Of a DNA stretch of 64,000 bases, positions 1 through 9,503 are shown piece after piece. Numbering within the stretch: position 1 is the first letter of the stretch; each line of letters opens with the position of its first letter. A program made the translations under genes and the position numbers. The notes beneath the pieces are model-generated. The model was not told the origin of the DNA, did not search any database, and worked only from the letters and a program-made list of their open reading frames with translations. Where the stretch lies: positions 45,318-109,317 of the forward strand of contig DASRMR010000006.1 of assembly GCA_035647815.1 (NCBI GenBank), in the 5' to 3' direction. The DNA comes from JAAYRQ01 sp035647815. GTDB lineage: Bacteria; Bacillota; Syntrophomonadia; Syntrophomonadales; Syntrophomonadaceae.

Positions 1-60
1 GAAGCTGTGAAAAATCATTAAGAAAACTAGAGGGTCGAATAAATCATTTTATATTGTCAT

Positions 61-2007
61 TTATCGTTCTAAACCATTTAAAAAAGGTCTTTCAATAATA
101 TCCCAAAACCAATCCTTAGTAGGACGATGGTGATAGCATATATCCTGAGGTTGGCTACCATTTATAAAAGCCATTTCCACCACACGAGGGCATAATTCAG
201 TAGCTATCATTCCCGAATCAAGACAAACATTTATCAAACTAATATTATCAGGTTTATTAAAATCTTTCTTTTCTAGTTTTTCATTAGCTGCCTGCATCAA
301 CCTTGCCCAGATTGGACCTGCTACTACTCCACCTACTAGTTTATTAGTGCTTTTACTACTATCATAGCCGACCCATACTGCACAAGATATAGATGGAGAG
401 TAACCTACAAACCAAGCATCTTTGAAATCATCTGTAGTGCCAGTCTTACCTGCAACTACACCTGAGACTATATTTCTAAGCCTCGAACCTGTACCACCTG
501 GAACTAAAACTCCTTCTAGCATATTAGTTGTTATATAAGCATTTTCAGGACTAATAATTTGTTTTTGTTTAGTTGAATTCTCTTCTAGTACTTTGCCGTT
601 TTTATCGACAACTTTCAATACAAATATTGGTTCACTATAGATTCCTGAGTTGGCAAAGACTGAATAGGCAGAAGCCATTTGCAGAGGGGATACTTCAATA
701 GAGCCCAAGGGTAGAGATAAAACAGGTTTTAGATTAGAAAAACCAAACTGTTCAGTATATTGTGCAGTTGCATCAGGTCCCAAAATATGGTTAATCTGTA
801 CTGCTACTACATTATCAGATATCATAAGTGCTTCTTTTAGGGTAAATTCACGCCAATGGTAAGGTTCATCACCATAATCAGTTGGACGATATACATCACC
901 ATTATCTAGTTTAAATTCTACTTCTTCACACATTATCTTATCTGCTGCAGTAAAACCCGAATCAATCGCTAGTGAATACATAAAAGGCTTAAAAGTCGAA
1001 CCTGGTTGTCGTAGTGAATATATCCGATTATAATTAGATGTAGTAAAATTTCTCCCTCCGACAAATGAACGAATATGCCCATTAGTTACATCTACTGCAA
1101 CTAATGCTGCTTGTAAATCTTGATCGTAATCATTTAAACTTTTTTGAACTGATTCATTAGCTACCCTTTGTAAATCAATATCAAGTGTAGTATAAATCTT
1201 TAACCCACCCTGGTAAACTGTTCTTTCACCGTATTTTCTACTAAGATAATCTTTTACTAAAGCGATAAAATAAGGAGCCTCACCAGTAATAAAAGATGAA
1301 CGCTGATATGTAAGTTCTTCAGCAACAGCTTCTTTCCTCTCTTCTTCGGTTATTACACCTTCTATTACCATCCTTTGCAGGACTGTTTCCTGCCTCTTTT
1401 TCGCCAATTCTGGTTTTAAATATGGGTTGTAATTAGATGGCCATTGAGGTAAACCTGCTAATAATGCTGACTGGGCAAGTGTTAAATCTATCGCATTCTT
1501 AGCAAAAAAGGTTCTAGATGCTACTTCTATACCATAAGCACCTTCACTAAAATAAATAGTGTTACAATACATAGTTACTATTTCATTTTTACTATATCTT
1601 CGTTCTAATTCTATCGCATAAAACAATTCTTTAATTTTACGCAAAAAAGTCCTCTCATTACTTAAAAAGAGGTTTTTCGCAGTCTGTTGAGTTATGGTAC
1701 TTCCACCTTCGACTACTTTGAGGTTTTTAAGATTAACCAACATAGCCCTAATTATTCCGGTGATATCTACCCCATGATGTTTATAAAAATCTTTATCTTC
1801 TACTGCTATAACAGCATTTATAAAATCAACTGGAATTTCATCATAATTAATAGCTATGCGATTCTGTTCTGATAACCCTTTAATAGGACGGTCATTAATG
1901 TCATATACGATTGAAGCCTCGGGAACATCTATTTTGGGTAAATCAATAATAAATGCACTTAAAATGAATATTAGTAATACTAGTGCAACTAAAGTAATTT
2001 TACGCAT
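61..2007 (-). CDS. Class A penicillin-binding protein (PBP1A-type transglycosylase/transpeptidase)
   Basis: Bifunctional cell-wall synthase that polymerises lipid II glycan strands and cross-links their peptides outside the membrane. One N-terminal membrane anchor (about residues 4-22) is followed by a GT51 glycosyltransferase domain (about 50-220) with the EDKDFYKHHG and GGSTITQQ motifs, then a transpeptidase domain with SxxK (PGSTFKP), SDN and KTGTT. The 648-aa length fits the family, and there is only a short tail after the transpeptidase. A ribosome binding site of the AGGAGG type precedes the ATG. No cell-wall partner gene is adjacent. Catalytic motifs are intact, so it is expected to be active. 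Confidence 0.95.
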   Translation of the reverse strand: MRKITLVALVLLIFILSAFIIDLPKIDVPEASIVYDINDRPIKGLSEQNRIAINYDEIPVDFINAVIAVEDKDFYKHHGVDITGIIRAMLVNLKNLKVVEGGSTITQQTAKNLFLSNERTFLRKIKELFYAIELERRYSKNEIVTMYCNTIYFSEGAYGIEVASRTFFAKNAIDLTLAQSALLAGLPQWPSNYNPYLKPELAKKRQETVLQRMVIEGVITEEERKEAVAEELTYQRSSFITGEAPYFIALVKDYLSRKYGERTVYQGGLKIYTTLDIDLQRVANESVQKSLNDYDQDLQAALVAVDVTNGHIRSFVGGRNFTTSNYNRIYSLRQPGSTFKPFMYSLAIDSGFTAADKIMCEEVEFKLDNGDVYRPTDYGDEPYHWREFTLKEALMISDNVVAVQINHILGPDATAQYTEQFGFSNLKPVLSLPLGSIEVSPLQMASAYSVFANSGIYSEPIFVLKVVDKNGKVLEENSTKQKQIISPENAYITTNMLEGVLVPGGTGSRLRNIVSGVVAGKTGTTDDFKDAWFVGYSPSISCAVWVGYDSSKSTNKLVGGVVAGPIWARLMQAANEKLEKKDFNKPDNISLINVCLDSGMIATELCPRVVEMAFINGSQPQDICYHHRPTKDWFWDIIERPFLNGLER

Positions 2008-2097
2008 AGTAACCCCTCCTATTACCTAAATTACCCATTAAAGTTAACATTCATTCCTATACATTTACTTATTAATATTTTTTGACTCAGAAATTAT

Positions 2098-2123
2098 AAA
2101 AACCCGGGGTATCCCAGGTTTTT
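2098..2123 (-). terminator. Hairpin terminator after the DUF4489-like gene
   Basis: An inverted repeat with arms AAAAACC and GGTTTTT, extended by GGG/CCC past one mismatch, encloses a 4-base loop. It lies 24 bases past the DUF4489-like stop codon. On the minus strand it ends in a T run, and the A-rich other flank means it could also work on the plus strand. Confidence 0.75.
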
Positions 2124-2146
2124 ATAGATACTATTTAGCATTTATC

Positions 2147-2674
2147 TTAATAATAAGCTAGTGGTCCTACTGCCAAAGCATTAATAGATGAGTTAGAAAT
2201 AGCAGCGCTGTCTACACCTTCACTTTCTATATTAATAAGCTCTACTGTATAATATGCGCATCCTGGACAAGTATCACATTCACACCAAGTGAAACCAAAA
2301 GAATCTATTGTTTCAATTTGATCATCATCATCAAAATCTCTTTCGAAATTCCAGCTACCTAAGGCAATCTTGCCACCATTTACATAATTTTTACTTAGTT
2401 GGAAAGTTAAACGCAAATCATCTCTGGCATCTTCTCTAAACAAAATAATACAAGAAAAGTCAACTTTCACATTAGCACTTTTAAGTTCTGAAGCGTCTAT
2501 AGCTACACTTGCAATTGAATAAGGGTTGAATAACTGAGAATTGCCCTCAGAATGCTCAGGAATAATTAAACCACTTCCTGTACCACAGCTTAGAATAGTC
2601 TGATTAAGTCTAGGATGAGGACAGGGATGAGGGTAATTACCTGAGCAACACTCATCATATTTGTAGTTTGTCAT
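2147..2674 (-). CDS. DUF4489-like protein, probably surface or spore associated
   Basis: A 175-aa protein of unknown function with no signal peptide or membrane segment. The N-terminus is rich in Cys, His and Pro (an ECC then a PHPCPHP stretch), followed by an SCGTGSG motif that I associate with DUF4489 proteins of Clostridia. The remainder looks like a beta-sandwich with a second Cys cluster (CECDTCPGC, about residues 136-144). The cysteines suggest metal binding or disulfide cross-linking, which is inference. AGGAGG at 2683-2688 sets the ATG start. It is divergent from a DNRLRE-type gene, and the pair may be expressed together, perhaps late in sporulation. The family assignment is from memory and not certain. 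Confidence 0.6.
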   Translation of the reverse strand: MTNYKYDECCSGNYPHPCPHPRLNQTILSCGTGSGLIIPEHSEGNSQLFNPYSIASVAIDASELKSANVKVDFSCIILFREDARDDLRLTFQLSKNYVNGGKIALGSWNFERDFDDDDQIETIDSFGFTWCECDTCPGCAYYTVELINIESEGVDSAAISNSSINALAVGPLAYY

Positions 2675-2879
2675 TTAACATACCTCCTGAATTTTTTAAA
2701 CACTAATTTAATGTTTGTGTCCATAAATTATCTTTAGTGGGAATAAACTACATCAACTGGCAAGTTATACCTCATACTATTATTAAAATACAGATTGTGT
2801 TACATTTTTATGCAATTATTTCATATTAATTATTTTTATTTATAATGTAAATAAAATGGCAAAAAACTTATCAGCAATC

Positions 2880-2907
2880 ACAAATTTCCTTTATTTCTCA
2901 TATCTTA
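2880..2907 (+). promoter_or_regulatory. Possible sigma-K/sigma-E-like promoter for the DNRLRE gene
   Basis: CATATCTTA at 2899-2907 fits the mother-cell -10 pattern CATA-N3-TA, and an AC dinucleotide lies 17 bases upstream. The expected start point near 2914 is just ahead of the AAAGGA ribosome binding site (about 2926). The match is short and could occur by chance. The rest of the 269-base divergent gap is A+T-rich, with nothing else I can support. Confidence 0.3.
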
Positions 2908-2943
2908 AGAAAGTATTAAAACATAGAAAGGATTGTTGATGAC

Positions 2944-3816
2944 ATGGAAATATTGTCACTACTATCGTCCCAAGACACCTATGTTTCACAATGGTATCCT
3001 TCTACCAATTTTAATAATAGTAATGCTTTATTTGTAAGTCAATATCAAGAACCAGGAGATGAGTATCGTTCGTTTTTACAATTCCATCTAGAACAAATTC
3101 CGCCAACAAGTACAGTCGAAAAGGCCATACTTGAGTTAACCATGTATCGTAATGAAGTAGTAAATCCCATAACTATTAATGCCCATCGTCTATTAAACTA
3201 CTGGAATCAATCATCAATTACTTGGAAAAACCAGGTTCTTTATGAGCAACTTTCTAATGGTAATGTAATTATTAAAAATGAGTCGCCACTTGGTAAGATA
3301 TTTATTGATATTACTGAATTAGTTAAAGGATGGCATAATGGTAGTATTACTAATTATGGCTTAGTTTTAAAGGGAAGTGAACAAGTCAATAGTCTAGTAG
3401 CATTTCGTAGCACTAATTTTGCTGACCCTAATACTTGGCCAGTTTTACAAGTTACATTTATAAATGAAGATCCGGATAGTATTGATGCAGAAGAGCTTTT
3501 TATTCCAGAGTATCCTCCTTACGCACCCTTAGTGGCTTCTACACCTATTTTTCTTGGACTATGCAAGCAAGCCACTTTCTTAGTCAAAAACGCCTCTAAC
3601 TCATGTCATTTACAAGCTATAGTTCAAGTAGGATATAGTAATGATAAAAATGCAACTTTTTTCAATACTGGCTCATGGATAGATTTAAAAGCTGAAGGAT
3701 ATCCTGGTGAAGCAATAGCTTTAACTACAAATGATGTTGCAGAATATGCAAGGCTACTCGTTAAGGGTAAAGGTGGGGAAACTATATATGTATGGGCACG
3801 TACATGTGAATGTTGA
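2944..3816 (+). CDS. DNRLRE-domain protein with C-terminal DUF6385-like domain
   Basis: A 290-aa protein, one of only two plus-strand genes seen. Residues about 5-170 resemble the DNRLRE (CBM96-like) beta-sandwich: a DTYVSQWYP-type opening, then FLQF, an Ala-Ile-Leu-rich beta strand, a SSITWKNQ motif and DITELVKGW. After a proline-rich linker, residues about 195-290 (TFLVKNAS, an aromatic VGYSND strand, ending in ARTCEC) resemble DUF6385. There is no signal peptide, unlike most wall-anchored DNRLRE proteins, so a cytoplasm-assembled structure such as spore coat is possible. This is inference. A strong hairpin follows the stop codon. The function is unknown. Confidence 0.65.
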   Translation: MEILSLLSSQDTYVSQWYPSTNFNNSNALFVSQYQEPGDEYRSFLQFHLEQIPPTSTVEKAILELTMYRNEVVNPITINAHRLLNYWNQSSITWKNQVLYEQLSNGNVIIKNESPLGKIFIDITELVKGWHNGSITNYGLVLKGSEQVNSLVAFRSTNFADPNTWPVLQVTFINEDPDSIDAEELFIPEYPPYAPLVASTPIFLGLCKQATFLVKNASNSCHLQAIVQVGYSNDKNATFFNTGSWIDLKAEGYPGEAIALTTNDVAEYARLLVKGKGGETIYVWARTCEC

Positions 3817-3865
3817 TAAATGGAATTAGTACCTTCTAGGTTTACATGCATTTTTTATAAGACAA

Positions 3866-3903
3866 AAAACCTGGTTATAGACTTTCGTTTATAACCAGGT
3901 TTT
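3866..3903. terminator. Bidirectional terminator between convergent genes
   Basis: A perfect 14-base inverted repeat (AAAACCTGGTTATA and its complement) with a 10-base loop lies between the stop of the plus-strand DNRLRE gene (3816) and the stop of the minus-strand DUF47 gene (3914). A runs on one side and T runs on the other suit termination in both directions. Confidence 0.9.
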
Positions 3904-3913
3904 CATGCTAAAT

Positions 3914-4540
3914 TTATGAATACTTTACCACAATACTACTTATGAGCTCTGCCACTTCTTGTACTTGATCTTGCGCCATCTCAATATTTTCGTATACTTC
4001 ACGCCATTTTATAATTTTTATTGGATTTGCTTCATTTTCAAACAAAATTGCTAAACCAGTTCTATATAAATCATCTTGTTTTCTTTCTAGTCTATTTATT
4101 TCTGAACAACAGAATAAGATTTCTTTTTTGTTCTGTTGAAGTTTGTTTAAAAGATTAAAAGCTTTTTCTTGTAAATATAAACCTTCTCGTAAGACTTTTA
4201 CCATTTCTATAACCCTATCATTCGGCGGACCAGCCTTGTATAAAATCATTCGATCAATTACTCCAGTAATATAATCTAAGACTACTGAAAGCCTTTGTAT
4301 TAGTTGAAAAGTGTCTTCAGGATCAAAAGGTAATATGAAACTAGTATTTAAGTGTTTAACTAGTTCCTCAATAATGCGATCACCTTCGTGTTCCAATGCT
4401 GTAAGCCTATTCATTTTAATATCCAAATCGCTGTAATCATCAACTACATTTTGCAATATTTCCCCACCACGTACTACGATATGAGCACTCTCGGAAAATA
4501 ACATGAATAGTTTTTTATCTTTCCTACCGAATAATCTCAT
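3914..4540 (-). CDS. DUF47 family PhoU-like protein
   Basis: A 208-aa all-helical protein of the DUF47/PhoU-like group. Members often accompany Pit-type phosphate transporters and are thought to regulate them. The N-terminus (RLFGRKDKKLFMLF) and heptad-rich helices with conserved acidic residues (HEGDRI, DPEDTF, DYITGVIDR) are characteristic. Acidic clusters of this family can bind metal in PhoU relatives. No pit or pst gene is adjacent, so the partner must lie elsewhere. It is preceded on the same strand by a radical SAM gene, but a 91-base gap containing an inverted repeat separates them. The family call is fairly sure, the role less so. Confidence 0.8.
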   Translation of the reverse strand: MRLFGRKDKKLFMLFSESAHIVVRGGEILQNVVDDYSDLDIKMNRLTALEHEGDRIIEELVKHLNTSFILPFDPEDTFQLIQRLSVVLDYITGVIDRMILYKAGPPNDRVIEMVKVLREGLYLQEKAFNLLNKLQQNKKEILFCCSEINRLERKQDDLYRTGLAILFENEANPIKIIKWREVYENIEMAQDQVQEVAELISSIVVKYS

Positions 4541-4577
4541 TTTACCTCTCCTAAACTATTACGCAAACATTAGTTTT

Positions 4578-4613
4578 GATATTGTTTCACAGCTTAGCCT
4601 ATGAAGCAATATC
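4578..4613. repeat. 12-base inverted repeat between the radical SAM and DUF47 genes
   Basis: GATATTGTTTCA (4578-4589) faces TGAAGCAATATC (4602-4613) across a 12-base loop. The plus-strand RNA would pair fully using one G-U, while the minus-strand RNA has one C-A mismatch. No T run follows on the minus strand, so it does not look like a simple terminator of the radical SAM gene. It could be an operator or an mRNA processing or stability hairpin. Confidence 0.6.
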
Positions 4614-4631
4614 GAGCTGCCTAATACTTCT

Positions 4632-5510
4632 TTATAAAGCTCTTAAATAGTCAGGACGTAGATATTTTTTATCATTTTTTTCTATAATGTTTTTGATTAA
4701 TGCTAATATTTCTTCCTTATCTTCTGGCATTCTTCCTTTTATCGGTAGATAATTTGAAGCATGATTACTTCTATATTCAGTTCCATCTAATTCTAATCCC
4801 TCTATCATCATGTACATTTCATCTAGAATTTCAAATGGACCTGGCAATTCAAACTGACCTTTTTGCTGACGATTAAAAAGCACTGTATTAGGTACTAACA
4901 TTAAGGTTAAAGCACCTATATAATCAGGATTCATTTCATTTAGTATTTTCGCCGTATTTCTGGCGTGATCAACTGCTTGTGGAGTCCTACCAGCTAATCC
5001 TAATAGTACGGTAACTGATAGTAAAATTCCGGCACTACGAATCATTTTCCCTGCCTGAACCATCTCATCATAAGTTACCCCTTTGCGTATATCTTTTAAT
5101 AAATCAGGATCACCAGTTTCAACACCTAAATAAGCTATGGTCAAACCTGCTGCCTTAAGGGCAGTTAATTCTGATGGTGTTTTAATTATTATACTATCAG
5201 GACTAGCATAAATTCCCACATGACGTAAACTAGGGAATGTCTGATAGAGAGTAGTAATAATTTCGACTAAGTCACTAGTTTCCATTGCTAATGCATCACC
5301 ATCAGCTAAGAATACTTTTTCCACATCACCGTAATATTGTTCTGCCATACGAATGTCGGTTTTAATTTCCTCCATTGACCTTACTCTAAACTTTTTATCC
5401 TTATACATAGCACAAAAAGTACAACGATTATGAGTACAACCTACAGTACATTGTAAAATATAACTCCTAGCTTCACTAGGTGGTCTAAACATATTTCCTT
5501 CGTATCTCAT
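4632..5510 (-). CDS. Radical SAM enzyme, function unassigned
   Basis: A 292-aa protein of the radical SAM superfamily, which uses a 4Fe-4S cluster and S-adenosylmethionine to generate a radical. The cluster motif near the N-terminus has Cys21, Cys25, Cys30 and Cys33 (CTVGCTHNRCTFC), spaced x3, x4, x2 rather than the textbook CX3CX2C, so Cys25/30/33 are the probable ligands in a variant spacing. Further radical SAM features are LADGDALA (about 70), YASPDSI and GVETGDPDLL (about 122). There is no B12 domain. A good AGGAGG site precedes the ATG. It is divergent from the SASP gene. The substrate cannot be inferred from the sequence. Confidence 0.85.
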   Translation of the reverse strand: MRYEGNMFRPPSEARSYILQCTVGCTHNRCTFCAMYKDKKFRVRSMEEIKTDIRMAEQYYGDVEKVFLADGDALAMETSDLVEIITTLYQTFPSLRHVGIYASPDSIIIKTPSELTALKAAGLTIAYLGVETGDPDLLKDIRKGVTYDEMVQAGKMIRSAGILLSVTVLLGLAGRTPQAVDHARNTAKILNEMNPDYIGALTLMLVPNTVLFNRQQKGQFELPGPFEILDEMYMMIEGLELDGTEYRSNHASNYLPIKGRMPEDKEEILALIKNIIEKNDKKYLRPDYLRAL

Positions 5511-5664
5511 GAACTCGCCTCCTATATATTTCTATAAATTTTAAAAAAGTGTAACAACTTTACATTTGTTCGAAAATTAACTACCTATATTAATTGTAAT
5601 ATGACTAATAATAATAGCAAGTGCGAGTGTAATACAAAAAAGTAAATAGAGGAGGTTTTTTTGC

Positions 5665-5838
5665 ATGGCTAGGCGTAATGGTATTATGTCTGATCGATTG
5701 AAATATGAAATAGCACAAGAATTAGGTGTTGACCAAATTGTTGCCACAGAAGGCTGGGGCTCTGTCAGCTCTAGAGATTGTGGAAACATGGTTAAAATGG
5801 CTATTCAGATAGCTGAGCGAAATCTAGCCGACTCATAA
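5665..5838 (+). CDS. Alpha/beta-type small acid-soluble spore protein (SASP)
   Basis: A 57-codon gene read directly from the sequence. It begins MARRNGIMSDRLKYEIAQEL and contains GWGSVSSRDCGN followed by a second helix ending AERNLADS. This is the clostridial pattern of alpha/beta SASPs, which coat spore DNA and protect it from UV and hydrolysis. The KYEIAQELGV segment carries the family's Glu-Ile/Leu site usually cut by the germination protease Gpr. AGAGGAGG at 5648-5655 lies 9 bases ahead of the ATG, and a terminator follows 24 bases past the stop. Monocistronic, and expected to be made in the forespore under sigma-G, though I could not find a convincing sigma-G promoter. Confidence 0.93.
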   Translation: MARRNGIMSDRLKYEIAQELGVDQIVATEGWGSVSSRDCGNMVKMAIQIAERNLADS

Positions 5839-5862
5839 ACTCAAAGTAATCAAACTCGCACT

Positions 5863-5887
5863 ACGGGGGTTATTCCCCCGTTTTTTA
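5863..5887 (+). terminator. Rho-independent terminator of the SASP gene
   Basis: The stem ACGGGGG (5863-5869) with CCCCCGT (5875-5881) and loop TTATT is followed directly by a T run on the plus strand. No matching T run follows on the minus strand, so I assign it to the SASP gene only. Confidence 0.92.
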
Positions 5888-5935
5888 TTTTAATTAACAA
5901 CTTATGATTAATATTGCAAATAGCTATTATATGCT

Positions 5936-7183
5936 TTATTCATTTATTTTATTACTATATTTTAATGCTTTTTTCTCCCAGGTTCTTATAATGATTTCAT
6001 CTTCGGTCATTGATATTAGATACTCCGGTAATAGAGGTGTTTTACCTAAGCCACCAGGTGCATTTATAATATAAGTCGGTACCGCTAACCCAGATGTATA
6101 ACCTCTCAAATCTTCCATTATTTCAAGTCCGGTCTCAACTTTAGTAATAAAATGTGATGTTCCTTTAACTTGTTTAGCATGAAATATATAATATGGTTTT
6201 ACTCTTATTTTCAACAACTCTTGATTTAATTTTTTCATAATATGAGTATTATCATTAATTCCACGCAATAAAACTGCTTGGTTCCCTAATACTACACCAG
6301 CTTTGATTAGCATATCACAAGCTTTTTTAGCTTCCGGGGTTACTTCCATTGGTGAGTTAAACTGTGTATTTATATATATAGGTGGATACTTCTCTAATAT
6401 GCGACAAAGTTCTGGTGTTATCCTTTGGGGTAAAGTTACCAGACTTCTAGTACCCAACCTTTTAATTTCCACATGTTCTATTCTATCTAATTCTCCTAAT
6501 ATCCATTCTAACATCGTATTGCTTAACATCAAAGCATCGCCACCAGTTATTAGTACATCACGAATTTCTTTATGGTTACGAATGTATTCTAGTGATTTTT
6601 CCAAATCACTCCGTAGCGCATGCCCATCCTTTTCTCCAAAATTTCTTCTTCTTTGACAATGTCTACAATACATAGGACATTGATTAGTAACATTTATTAT
6701 TAATCTATCTGGATAACGTCTAGTTATTAGTACTTCTGGACTAGTTGTAGATTCCGACATCGGATCATTAGAACCGTCTTCCTCATTAAGTTCCTGAATA
6801 CTAGGAACAGATTGCTTATAAATGGGAGAATCTTGGTAATTTTCAAAGTCAATTAAACTTAGATAATAAGGTGAAAGTGCCCACCTAAATTTTTTAGATA
6901 ACTTAATAAGATTATCTTTTTCTTTTTCACTGTAATTAATGAAGTTGGATAAAGTAGCTACATCAGAAATACGATTCTTCATTTGCCAGGCCCAACTATC
7001 CCAATCTATTTCAGTTGCATTGAAATATTCTAAGATTTTATCCCTATTTAATAGATTGCGTTCATATACCCTAAATCCTGTTTCGATTTGGCTTTCTGCT
7101 TTTAAATAATGGTCGATACTAGCTTTTAGTTCAGTAGCTCTTTCTAAAGCTTTTACATGTTCATCATTATTACGACTCATCAT
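5936..7183 (-). CDS. eam: Predicted glutamate 2,3-aminomutase (lysine 2,3-aminomutase family)
   Basis: A radical SAM/PLP enzyme of 415 aa. The cluster motif CPMYCRHC gives Cys169, Cys173 and Cys176, followed by QRRRNFGE. The PLP lysine is probably Lys381 in APGGLGKTP. Lysine 2,3-aminomutase grips the lysine side chain with two Asp residues. Here the equivalent places hold Lys337 (HAKQ) and Asn374 (INAPGG), the pair described for glutamate 2,3-aminomutase. I therefore predict interconversion of L-glutamate and beta-glutamate, a compatible solute. The gene follows guaB-mgtC on the same strand after an 86-base gap, with a GGGAGG site before ATGATG. EpmB-type function is unlikely because EpmB is shorter and lacks this residue pair. 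Confidence 0.82.
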   Translation of the reverse strand: MMSRNNDEHVKALERATELKASIDHYLKAESQIETGFRVYERNLLNRDKILEYFNATEIDWDSWAWQMKNRISDVATLSNFINYSEKEKDNLIKLSKKFRWALSPYYLSLIDFENYQDSPIYKQSVPSIQELNEEDGSNDPMSESTTSPEVLITRRYPDRLIINVTNQCPMYCRHCQRRRNFGEKDGHALRSDLEKSLEYIRNHKEIRDVLITGGDALMLSNTMLEWILGELDRIEHVEIKRLGTRSLVTLPQRITPELCRILEKYPPIYINTQFNSPMEVTPEAKKACDMLIKAGVVLGNQAVLLRGINDNTHIMKKLNQELLKIRVKPYYIFHAKQVKGTSHFITKVETGLEIMEDLRGYTSGLAVPTYIINAPGGLGKTPLLPEYLISMTEDEIIIRTWEKKALKYSNKINE

Positions 7184-7269
7184 AATGTAAACACCCTCCC
7201 TATCATTATTTGCTAGAGGGCATATGGTAGCCCCTGTTTAGTCGTTTACGAAGTTAACTGATAAGGTTT

Positions 7270-9137
<1,868 letters not shown>

Positions 9138-9222
9138 TTACGCCCTCCTTTAAATAAATTTTAACTATCGTATAATATTGCAGAAGATTTTACAATATAT
9201 CGGAATGTGAATTTTCATAAAT

Positions 9223-9453
9223 TCAATCCCCTCCAATAACTGAGCTTATACCATAATGGAAAAAATGTTCTCTAAGTTGATTAATAGTGGGTTCACTAAC
9301 ATCGTATTTTCGAGACATTTCTTCGATAGTAACATCATCTTTGATAGAGGCTATGAAATCATCGAAATCGATGCCTACCTCTTTAGTCATTTCCGCTAAG
9401 GAAACAGTACGACTCCATGGTGGGTGTGATCCTTTATTTTCAAATTCTCGCAT
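9223..9453 (-). CDS. Small helix-turn-helix protein
   Basis: A 76-aa protein whose C-terminal half (about residues 35-70: DDVTIEEMSRKYDVSEPTIN) reads as a helix-turn-helix, with a recognition helix near SEPTINQLREHF. The N-terminal half is short and mostly helical. It is probably a small DNA-binding regulator, but no target is known. It lies directly downstream of the DUF1015 gene with 50 bases between. The ribosome binding site (AAAGGAG) falls in the loop of a 6-base stem (9456-9461 with 9473-9478), so translation could respond to RNA structure. This is inference. Confidence 0.65.
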   Translation of the reverse strand: MREFENKGSHPPWSRTVSLAEMTKEVGIDFDDFIASIKDDVTIEEMSRKYDVSEPTINQLREHFFHYGISSVIGGD

Positions 9454-9503
9454 AACTAGTTCTCCTTTTTTAAACTAGCTTACCCTCTATAAGGTTTTTT
9501 ATA

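Noticed and set aside
5560..5650. Sigma-G promoter of the SASP gene
   Set aside because: Expected by function, but I could not find a convincing -35/-10 pair with correct spacing.
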